46,641 bases of DNA from Bacteroidia bacterium. GTDB lineage: Bacteria; Bacteroidota; Bacteroidia; Bacteroidales; UBA932. The position numbers were made by a program, and so were the translations under genes. Below the pieces are notes generated by a model. The model was not told where the DNA came from and did no database searches. It saw only the letters and a program-made list of their open reading frames with translations. The stretch is from positions 1 through 46,641 of the forward strand of contig JAGKTT010000024.1 in the NCBI GenBank assembly GCA_021153285.1, read 5' to 3'. Shown here in pieces: positions 16,550 to 24,183 of this stretch; positions within the stretch are counted from its first letter, which is position 1, and the number at the start of each line of letters is the position of its first letter.

Positions 16550-18445
16550 TTAGTCCAATATATTTTCAATGAAGTTTTCCAGAGAGTATTCTGAATTCAT
16601 TCCTATCTTCTGGCGGAAACGATGACGGAGCATAAGTACACTTCGTGGAGCGATTGCCAGTAATTCCGCAATATTCTTGTTATCCTGCTTCAGCGCGATC
16701 AGCATCGAGAGCAATTCTTCGCGTCTTGAAACGGATGGAACCTTTTCCCGCAGTCTGGGAAGAAACAGGGGATAGAGCAGCTCGAAGCATTGACGGAACT
16801 TTATCTCACCGCTTTCCTTCAGTATGTAAGGAGTCAAGGTCTCCAGCTCCTGACGATTTTCCTTCTCGGCAAGGAATTCCTTTACCTGTTCTGCAATCTT
16901 CTCCTTTTCCAGATTGGACTGATTCAGTTTCTGCATCAATGATGCAAGCTGCTCATTCGAATGTCTGATCTTCTTTCTGAACGTTTTCCTCTGGTGGAAA
17001 AGAAGGAAGACAATAAGAGCAATGAACAAAATGGCAATGACAATACCGTTCATCAGCCAAAGCCGCTGATTCGCTTGCCTGAGCCGGCTGAGATTCAATT
17101 CCTGCAATCTGCTTCCTGTCTGTAGGGCGACGATTGCCTCCACGAGATTATAGTTCAGGCTTCTCTCCTTGTTTGCTTTCTGTTCCTGAAGCATCATCCC
17201 GACATATTGTTCCACCTTTATCTGATTACCAGTTTGAAGGTAGTGTTCCAAGATCGGTTTGTAGTCCAGGTGGAGTATCTGTAATGGCAGGCCATTGTGG
17301 TTGAGGATATTATACAGGCTGTCCAGCACTATTTCAGCGTCTTTGACTTGTCCGTCTTTCAGATATGTCCGGGCCAATTGGTGATATGCTTTCGCCCGGT
17401 TGGCGGCAGTGCCTTTTTCTACGACTGCCAGTAGTTCCTCAATGCCTTGCTGTAAATGCTCACCACCGATTTCCGTCATACAGGTGCCGCTCAATAAATC
17501 CACGTCTACCATCCCGCTGTTGTATGCCAGTTCTCCGCAGAATTCGCGGGCATAGTCCAGATAGAATGATATTGAGTCTGTATCTCCGAGCTGGTGCAAT
17601 GCACGACCTTTGTTTATGTAAGTCTGGGCGGAAATCATCGGATTTTTCCGGGTCATCTTCTTCTCCACTGCTACAGCCTCTGAGGCATACATATCAGCGT
17701 ATTCAGGTATATTCCAATATAAAAACAGATCGATCAATGCGCTCATACTGTTAAGTACCCCCAGCTCATCTTCTCTTGACCGGGACTCGGCGATGCTCTG
17801 CTGAAACAGCTCCAATGCTCCATTAAGGTCACCATTCCTTTTGTAAAGAGATCCAAGCATCGACATAACCCATTGCTGCCCGGAAGTATTCTTGCAGGAC
17901 TGGGCCTGGACCAGTGCTTCCTGACACCAGTTGACCACTTCTCTTTGATAGTCCGGATTACTGTAGAATACAGCGGCGGCATAGGCGTAGTCGCGGAAAT
18001 ATCGCTCCGGTGTCGCGCGATGAAGTGGCAATGTCAGTGCTTTCAGGGTCGTCTCTTCTGCCTGATGCATATTTTCTGTGCGGGAAAGCGCATAACCCAG
18101 GACAGAATAGTAATCTCTGAGACATTCATTCTGCAGGGTAGGGGAAGATTCAAATACTTCCTGGAGTGCTGATATGCAGGTCTCAGGCTGACCTTTGCTT
18201 TGGAATGTGTTCATCATCTGTACCAATGCGTCAGTATACATTGCCAGCTGCTCGTCTGCCATATTACTCTCCGTCATCGGTCTGCAGAGATAGTCCTTAT
18301 ATGCGCCTATCGCGTCATCGTAGTTGCCGCTTCGCTGTAATGTCCTTGCATTATTGAAAAGGTCATCATCAGCCAGGCAAGGTGACGATACAAGTAACAG
18401 CACAATGAAAATCCAAATTGTCTTACTATACTTGAAGAATTTCAT
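16550..18445 (-). CDS. Membrane-spanning TPR sensor with C-terminal HTH (one-component regulator)
   Basis: A 631-residue protein with an N-terminal signal/anchor (1-25, ending SSPCLA) and a long periplasmic helical domain of TPR-like repeats (about 30-460; examples AIGAYKDYL, GDLNGALELFQQSI, AKAYHQLARTYLKDGQVKDA). One membrane span follows at about 473-494 (IVIAILFIALIVFLLF), then a cytoplasmic coiled coil (500-545) and a LuxR/GerE-like HTH at about 584-631 (SMLIALKQDNKNIAELLAI, then RSVLMLRHRFRQKIG). The plan is that of Bacteroidota one-component regulators that read an envelope signal through TPRs and bind DNA through the HTH. Its own promoter carries the same operator as the neighbouring efflux operon, so autoregulation and pump control are likely. 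The signal is unknown. Confidence 0.87.
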   Translation of the reverse strand: MKFFKYSKTIWIFIVLLLVSSPCLADDDLFNNARTLQRSGNYDDAIGAYKDYLCRPMTESNMADEQLAMYTDALVQMMNTFQSKGQPETCISALQEVFESSPTLQNECLRDYYSVLGYALSRTENMHQAEETTLKALTLPLHRATPERYFRDYAYAAAVFYSNPDYQREVVNWCQEALVQAQSCKNTSGQQWVMSMLGSLYKRNGDLNGALELFQQSIAESRSREDELGVLNSMSALIDLFLYWNIPEYADMYASEAVAVEKKMTRKNPMISAQTYINKGRALHQLGDTDSISFYLDYAREFCGELAYNSGMVDVDLLSGTCMTEIGGEHLQQGIEELLAVVEKGTAANRAKAYHQLARTYLKDGQVKDAEIVLDSLYNILNHNGLPLQILHLDYKPILEHYLQTGNQIKVEQYVGMMLQEQKANKERSLNYNLVEAIVALQTGSRLQELNLSRLRQANQRLWLMNGIVIAILFIALIVFLLFHQRKTFRKKIRHSNEQLASLMQKLNQSNLEKEKIAEQVKEFLAEKENRQELETLTPYILKESGEIKFRQCFELLYPLFLPRLREKVPSVSRREELLSMLIALKQDNKNIAELLAIAPRSVLMLRHRFRQKIGMNSEYSLENFIENILD

Positions 18446-18515
18446 ATTTAATGTGTTTTGTATTGGGTTCTGTATATAATGTGTATACTTAAGCGTTGTC
18501 TTTCTGTCTATATGG

Positions 18516-18523
18516 CAAAAATA
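18516..18523 (-). promoter_or_regulatory. -7 element (TATTTTTG) of the TPR-HTH regulator gene
   Basis: TATTTTTG on the minus strand fits TAnnTTTG, 71 bases before the start at 18445. The -33 position holds TATAGGTCATC (18538-18548) rather than TTG, aligned without gaps to the efflux promoter. Confidence 0.65.
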
Positions 18524-18554
18524 TGTAAATTGTGAGTGATGACCTATATCTTAA

Positions 18555-18575
18555 TGTTTACATTTTTGTATACAT
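18555..18575. promoter_or_regulatory. Direct-repeat operator, copy 2 (TGTTTACAT, TTT, TGTATACAT)
   Basis: Two 9-base direct repeats with a 3-base spacer, beginning 32 bp from the -7 element at 18516-18523, exactly as at 15943-15963. Consensus TGTnTACAT. It lies about 64 bases upstream of the plus-strand -33 element, so it could also influence the pilus operon. Confidence 0.72.
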
Positions 18576-18638
18576 CTGTTCTTTTGTGGTGAATTTTTGT
18601 AAAAATCAAGACATATAAGCAAAAGTATGGTGAGATTC

Positions 18639-18670
18639 TTTGCTCTTTTGGAATTTATGAAGTAATTTCG
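18639..18670 (+). promoter_or_regulatory. Promoter of the pilus operon (TTTG, 20 bases, TAATTTCG)
   Basis: TTTG at 18639-18642 is followed after 20 bases by TAATTTCG at 18663-18670, one mismatch from TAnnTTTG. It would give a leader of about 135 bases before 18811. Confidence 0.5.
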
Positions 18671-18810
18671 CGCCCTCCTGTGTTAAACTATAGTAGTGTC
18701 CGCTTCAAATTGCCACATTGCTATACTTAATTCCGCAAATCAATACAGGAAATCCTACCTAAGCTGATCAGCTTCGAAAAACTGAACGAAAGATTAAAAC
18801 TTATTTTGGA

Positions 18811-19401
18811 ATGACAAGAGTAAAACTTTGTCTTTGTTTTGTTGTGCTTTTCTTTTTGAAAGGACTGACATATTCTAATGCGCAGAATATAGCATTCAAG
18901 ACCAATCTGCTATATGATGTTTCTGCGACAGCAAATTTAGGCGTCGAAATAGGACTGGCTCCCAAGTGGACGCTTGATATCTCGGGTAACCTTAATACCT
19001 GGAGCAAGAATGACCAGACCAGATGGAAGCACTGGATGGTACAGCCTGAAGCAAGATATTGGTTCTGCGACAGGTTCTCCCGTCATTTCTTAGGTGCTCA
19101 TCTGATAGGCGGTGCTTTCAATTTCGGAAACATAAAGAACAATCTGTCGTTTCTGGGAACTGATTTTTCTGTCTTGTCAGATAATCGTTATCAGGGCTAT
19201 GCCTATGGTGCAGGTGCTGCTTATGGTTTTGCCTTTATGCTGTCCCGCCATTTAAATCTTGAGCTGGAGGCTGGATTCGGCTACATCTGCTTCGATTATG
19301 ATACATTCGACTGCAGCGGATGCGGACAGCTTACAGCAAGCGGTATCCATCACTACATCGGCCCGACCAAAGCGGCTGTAAATCTGGTTTTCCTATTCTA
19401 A
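18811..19401 (+). CDS. DUF3575 outer-membrane protein of the pilus locus
   Basis: A 196-residue protein with a signal peptide (about 1-25, ending SNAQ) followed directly by NIAFKTNLLYDVSATANLG, the hallmark opening of DUF3575. Barrel-like strands and the WKHWMVQPEARYW segment also fit. The closing strand is AAVNLVFLF. DUF3575 proteins are regularly found at the head of Bacteroidota Mfa/FimA pilus loci, just before a DUF3868 protein, as here (11 bases away). They probably act at the outer membrane, but no mechanism is established. It is the first gene of the pilus operon. Confidence 0.9.
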   Translation: MTRVKLCLCFVVLFFLKGLTYSNAQNIAFKTNLLYDVSATANLGVEIGLAPKWTLDISGNLNTWSKNDQTRWKHWMVQPEARYWFCDRFSRHFLGAHLIGGAFNFGNIKNNLSFLGTDFSVLSDNRYQGYAYGAGAAYGFAFMLSRHLNLELEAGFGYICFDYDTFDCSGCGQLTASGIHHYIGPTKAAVNLVFLF

Positions 19402-19412
19402 AGACTTGAAAA

Positions 19413-20861
19413 ATGAATAATAGATATATTTTCCTATCAGCATTGGCCGTTCTGCTTAATGTCCTTTGTGTCAATGCTCAGAAGATAAATGACTTTGAGG
19501 TCACTGATCTGACTATGGAAGTCCGCGACGGTTATATCAACCTGGATATGGAGATCGATCTGTCTGATGTAAGCATCAAAGGTACACAGGTGGTCGTACT
19601 CACACCTTGCATAACCAACGGTTCCGATACACTGATGCTTAAATCGATCGGAGTTTATGGACGTAACAGAAGAATTTTCTATCAGCGCAATGATGACCTC
19701 AAGCCTACGGATAAGAAGGATGAAATGTATAAGCCGGCTGATATACGTGACGGTGTCATAAATTACAGCACGTCAGCACATTTCCTGAACTGGATGGACG
19801 GATGCAGTCTTTCAGTGATCCGTACAGACTTCGGATGCTGTGGTAAATCTGCTCTTGTCAGCAGTGCCGGTCTTGTGGACAGATTCCCTATGGCTCCTTT
19901 CCATCCTGAACTTCTATATATCAGACCTCAGCACGAAATCCAGAAGACCCGCGAGATCAGCGGAACCGCATACATCGATTTCCCTGTCAGCCGTATGGCC
20001 ATTCTGCCTGAATACCGCAACAATCTTGTCGAGCTTGCAAAGATCACTGGAACTATCGACTCTGTGAGGAATGACGATGATATCATTATCAAGTCAGTGT
20101 CCATCAAGGGATTTGCTTCTCCTGAAAGCCCGTACGAGAACAACCTGCGTCTTGCCAAGGGACGTACCTCCGCACTTAAGGACTACATACAATATCTGTA
20201 TCATTTCCCTGAAGGCACCATCACGACGGACTTCGAGCCGGAGGACTGGGCCGGACTTGAGAAATATGTTATGGAATCATCTCTTCCTAATAAGGAACCT
20301 ATCCTTGAAGCTATCCGTTCAGATCGCGATCCCGATACCAGGGAGTGGATAATAAAGAGCAGGTATAAGGATGATTACAGGCATCTCCTTGACCATTGTT
20401 ATCCGGCTCTTCGACATTCTGATTACAAGATCGAATATACGATCAAGTCGTACACTACACCTGAGGAAATTGAAACGATCTTCAGGACATCTCCGCAGAA
20501 ACTTTCCCTCGAGGAATTCTATGTACTCGCTCAGACATATGAATCCGGCAGTGAAGAATTCAATGAACTTTTCGAGACTGCGGTCAGAATGTATCCGGAT
20601 GACCCTGTGGCAAACCTCAATGCCGCCAATTCAGCGATCCTCAGAAAGGACTACCGCAGGGCTCTGCGTTATCTGGAAAAGGCAGGTAATCTTCCTGAGG
20701 CAATTTATGCCCGCGGCGCTCTCGAAGTCTTTATGGATGATTATGATGCCGCAAGGCCATATCTTAAGGAGGCAATGAAACAAGGAATCCCACAGGCAGA
20801 GACTGCTCTGCAGGAAATCGCCAAAAACAGATTCCTATACAAAATGACAATAAACAATTAA
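19413..20861 (+). CDS. DUF3868 protein with OmpA-like and TPR-like regions
   Basis: A 482-residue protein with a signal peptide (1-22, ending CVNAQ). The N-terminal beta domain (about 23-170) carries DFEVTDLTMEVRDGYINLDM and paired Cys in FGCCGK, as in DUF3868. An OmpA-like segment follows (about 185-290) with VSIKGFASPESPYENNLRLA, resembling the peptidoglycan-binding OmpA_C core. The C-terminal third is helical and TPR-like, with DDPVANLNAANSAILRKDYR and ALRYLEKAGNLPEA. It may tie the pilus assembly site to the cell wall; this is inferred from domain content and from its fixed place after DUF3575 in pilus loci. Confidence 0.87.
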   Translation: MNNRYIFLSALAVLLNVLCVNAQKINDFEVTDLTMEVRDGYINLDMEIDLSDVSIKGTQVVVLTPCITNGSDTLMLKSIGVYGRNRRIFYQRNDDLKPTDKKDEMYKPADIRDGVINYSTSAHFLNWMDGCSLSVIRTDFGCCGKSALVSSAGLVDRFPMAPFHPELLYIRPQHEIQKTREISGTAYIDFPVSRMAILPEYRNNLVELAKITGTIDSVRNDDDIIIKSVSIKGFASPESPYENNLRLAKGRTSALKDYIQYLYHFPEGTITTDFEPEDWAGLEKYVMESSLPNKEPILEAIRSDRDPDTREWIIKSRYKDDYRHLLDHCYPALRHSDYKIEYTIKSYTTPEEIETIFRTSPQKLSLEEFYVLAQTYESGSEEFNELFETAVRMYPDDPVANLNAANSAILRKDYRRALRYLEKAGNLPEAIYARGALEVFMDDYDAARPYLKEAMKQGIPQAETALQEIAKNRFLYKMTINN

Positions 20862-20900
20862 ACAATACAAACAAATTATTAATCAACTAAATTCTTTTTT

Positions 20901-22497
20901 ATGAAAAAAGTATCTATTTCTTGTTGTAGCGGCATTAGGATTTGCTGCCTGCGCTGAAAAGGACAATGGTCCTGTTGAGAAAGGTGAGCTTGAGAAGTCA
21001 TATGTGGCTGTCACTCTCGCTGCCGAAGATCTCAACACAAAGGCCGATGATGGCAAGTACGCAGAAGGACTTGCTGAAGAACGTGCTGTAAAGTCTGCTT
21101 ACGTATTGTTCTTTAGAGATGGCAAGCCTTTTTATGTAAATTATGATGGACAGACTTCAACTAATGCTGGTCCTAATAACTATCTGAAGGTCGCTCTCAC
21201 AAATGCTGACACTCAGAATGGTATGAACAATGTCTCGGATATTAAAAATTCGGTTCTTATTCTCAAAAACTATAAGGGTGAATATCCTAACCAGATTCTT
21301 GCTCTTATTAACTGGACGCCGACACTTGCAGAATATTCTCTCGAAGACCTAAGAGCGAATACTCCGCTTCCAGGAGATAATGAGAAGGGATATATGATGA
21401 GTAATGCAGTATATGTAGATGCTGCAGGTCAGGTGATTTATGCTACACCTCTTACAATTGCGAATATCGGTAAGACTCCTGAAGCAGCTGAAGCTAATCC
21501 TGTAACTATTCACGTTGAGCGTGTAGGTGCAAAGGTTCAGCTTGTAAATGATGAGAATAACCGCCTTTTCCCAGTAGGAAAAACTGTTGTGGATAAGGAC
21601 GGCAATGAAATTCCTGTTTATGCAAAGATTCTTGATTGGGAACTTTACAATGATATCGATCGTTCATATCTTGTGAAGAATATCGATGCACACGCTACTT
21701 GGACTGGTGATGAGTTTGGCTTCACTAACTGGAATGATAGAGACTGGTATCGTTCATACTGGGCTACATCTCTTGGTGCTGAAAAACTTAATAAATCTTT
21801 CACTTGGGAGCATACCGGTATGACACCACGAGTATATGTTGGTGAAAATACAAACTCTTGGACTGAGGCAGATGATACACGCACAAAGATGATTGTAAAG
21901 GCTCAGCTTGTACAGTCTGATGGAACTACTCCTGTTGAAGTAGTCAACTGGTATGGTAAAGACTATGTAACAAAAGATTATCTTCTCAATGTCGTAGCCA
22001 ACACTCTTAATAATACATATTATTCTTCAGCTGATGCCAGCACATTTACAGGAATTCTTCCTGCTGATCTTCAGTGTGTTGCACGTAATGCAAATGAAGA
22101 AAAGGCCTATCAGGTATACTTCCAGCTTTCAGACAATGGCGACGATAAGAAATGGTACAAGTATGAAAATGACAAATATTCTGAAATCACTGTAGCAGAG
22201 CTCAATGTTGCTCTTGCAAAGGTAGAACCAGCCCTTGTCTATACTAGTGGTATGACATATTACTGGACAGATATCAAGCACCTTGGAAAGAAGGGCTCTG
22301 ACACAGAGTTCGGTATCGTTCGTAACCACGTTTACAATGTGAACATTACCAAGATCGAGGGTTATGGTACTCCTGTATATGAGCCGACTATGGACTTCAT
22401 CAAGCCAGAAAAGCCAGTTGATGTAGTTACTTATGTTGCAGCTCAGATCAACATCCTCTCTTGGAGACTTGTCGATCACGACTACGAACTCAACTAA
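20901..22497 (+). CDS. Mfa1-like major pilin 1, frameshifted by one A at the start
   Basis: From codon 4 or so the protein reads in frame to 22497 and matches pilins 2 and 3. The ATG at 20901, however, is followed by six A (20904-20909), which puts it out of frame and into a stop after 18 codons. With five A, as in pilin 3, it would read MKKYLFLVVAALGFAACAEK, a perfect lipoprotein signal with Cys17 aligned to both paralogues, giving 531 residues. The N-terminal groove region has NTKAD (Lys47) where the paralogues have TRA or TRV. The C-terminal strand is AAQINILSWRLV, the donor strand of type V pilins. As written the signal peptide is not made: either a phase-off allele, a slippage-expressed gene or a sequence error. 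Confidence 0.85.
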
Positions 22498-22523
22498 TTC
22501 TTCTATATCATATACATCGCTAA

Positions 22524-24161
22524 ATGAAGAAATATTTACTTATATCTCTTGCTGCAATCAGCCTTGTCGCTTGTGCAGAGAAGTTGGATGACACAAGTTC
22601 CCCTGTCGAAAAAGGGGAACTTGAGACATCCTACATTGCTGTGACACTTAAGTCCGACGATATGGGTACACGTGCAGATAGTGATGATTATGATAGAGGT
22701 ATCCCTGAAGAACGTGCAGTTAAAAACGCACATTTCTTCTTTTTCAAAGACGGACAGCCATTCGTGGTCACTGATAACGGTTCTGTGACTTCTCCGGGTG
22801 GCGAGAAAAACTATCTGAAGCTAGATCTGTCAGGTGAAACTCCTGATATGCCTAATATTTCTGACATAAAGGACAAGGTGCTTGTCTTCAGAAACTACAA
22901 AGGCGAATATCCAAACCAGATTGTCGCTGTTCTCAACTGGGATCCTAAAGCATATATCTACACCTTGAGTGACCTCAGACGTGTCATTACATCAGTGGGA
23001 AATGATGAAAAAGGATATGTAATGAGTAATTCGGTGTATGTGGATGCTGCAGGCCAGATGGTAGATGCCGTGGCAATTACAGAGTCCAATATCGGTACGA
23101 GTGCTGATGAAGCTAAGGACCATCCTGTGACCCTCCACGTGGAGAGAGTCGGTGCTAAAGTCGTTTTGACTACAGGCAGATCGGACAATCTTTATCCTGT
23201 GGGCAAGACTCTTCAGGGCAAAGAAGTCTATGTCAAGATCCTGAATTGGGAACTTTACAATGATCACGAGACTTCTTACCTGCTTAAGAACATTGACGGT
23301 TATAAGGATTGGACCGGCGACGAATTCGGTTTTTCACAGTGGAACGACTATAACTGGTTCCGTTCGTATTGGGCGAACTCACTTTATCTGACTACTCCTT
23401 TCCCAAATAATTCCTTCTCGTGGAATGATGATGTCAAGAATCAGGCTCCAGGCCCGGAATCAAGGATTTATTGCGGAGAGAATACCAAGCAGGTAGATGA
23501 CAGGAATTACACCAATCCGATTGACATACGCACTAAGGTTATCGTCAAGGCCCGCCTTGTGGAATCAGACGGAATGACTCCTGTGGAGATTTCCAACTGG
23601 TATGGACAAGATTTTCTCGGAGAGGAAGGCCTTCTGGAACAGGTGGCAAATTCGCTCAAGATATCATACTACTATTCAGAAGACGGAGGAGTGACATTCA
23701 TCGGCTTGAAACCGGAAGATATCAAATGTGTGGCTCGAAATCCTGAGGATGAGAACGCATATGAAGTATACTTCCAGTTGAATGATGATCCGATACATAA
23801 TGCGACGGCAAAGACCTGGTATAAGTATCTTGATGGACAATATGTCAAGTTTGATGATATTTCAATATTAAACGATGAACTGGCCTCTGTGCAGCCTGGT
23901 CTTGTATACAAATCTGGAATGACATACTATTACACTGATATCAAGCATCTTGGCAAGCCAGATACTACAACAGGATTCGGTGTTGTCCGTAATCACGTAT
24001 ATAAGGTAAATATAACAAGTGTCAGTGGCTATGGCACACCGTATTACGATGGCGACATCAAGTATATCGAGCCGGCCAAACCAAAGGATATTGTGACATT
24101 TGTTGCTGCCCAGATCTATATCCTCTCTTGGAGAGTTGTTTCAGATGGTTATGATGTTTAG
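22524..24161 (+). CDS. Mfa1-like major pilin 2 (lipoprotein precursor)
   Basis: A 545-residue precursor: lipobox Cys17 (MKKYLLISLAAISLVAC), then an N-terminal strand to be removed at GTR50-A51. Mfa1 and FimA of Porphyromonas gingivalis are processed by an Arg-specific protease at R49-A50 and R46-A47, so the position fits well. Family landmarks shared with the neighbours: NYKGEYPNQIVAVLNW, KGYVMSNSVYVDAAGQ, VTLHVERVGAKV, FGVVRNHVYKVNI and the C-terminal donor strand AAQIYILSWRVV. It would polymerise by donor-strand exchange into the shaft of a type V pilus. It begins 26 bases after pilin 1 and is followed 22 bases later by pilin 3. Confidence 0.93.
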   Translation: MKKYLLISLAAISLVACAEKLDDTSSPVEKGELETSYIAVTLKSDDMGTRADSDDYDRGIPEERAVKNAHFFFFKDGQPFVVTDNGSVTSPGGEKNYLKLDLSGETPDMPNISDIKDKVLVFRNYKGEYPNQIVAVLNWDPKAYIYTLSDLRRVITSVGNDEKGYVMSNSVYVDAAGQMVDAVAITESNIGTSADEAKDHPVTLHVERVGAKVVLTTGRSDNLYPVGKTLQGKEVYVKILNWELYNDHETSYLLKNIDGYKDWTGDEFGFSQWNDYNWFRSYWANSLYLTTPFPNNSFSWNDDVKNQAPGPESRIYCGENTKQVDDRNYTNPIDIRTKVIVKARLVESDGMTPVEISNWYGQDFLGEEGLLEQVANSLKISYYYSEDGGVTFIGLKPEDIKCVARNPEDENAYEVYFQLNDDPIHNATAKTWYKYLDGQYVKFDDISILNDELASVQPGLVYKSGMTYYYTDIKHLGKPDTTTGFGVVRNHVYKVNITSVSGYGTPYYDGDIKYIEPAKPKDIVTFVAAQIYILSWRVVSDGYDV

Positions 24162-24183
24162 AAAAACTATTTATTAAAGTATA

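Larger units (their letters stand above)
18446..18810. other. Divergent regulatory region between regulator and pilus operons
   Basis: A 365-base region without a credible gene. It holds the minus-strand promoter and operator for the regulator, a plus-strand promoter for the pilus genes (18639-18670), a degenerate operator-like sequence (18471-18490), and a roughly 135-base plus-strand leader with a 14-base perfect palindrome AAGCTGATCAGCTT (18761-18774). I looked for inverted repeats flanking a promoter (an invertible switch, common for Bacteroides pili) and saw none. Confidence 0.7.

Noticed and set aside
18446..18810. Invertible promoter with recombinase sites for the pilus operon
   Set aside because: No inverted repeats flank a promoter here, and no tyrosine or serine recombinase gene is in the window.
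20901..20957. Programmed -1 ribosomal frameshift on A AAA AAG in pilin 1
   Set aside because: The shift needed to enter the pilin frame is +1 (or loss of one A), not -1, so the classic slippery mechanism does not fit.
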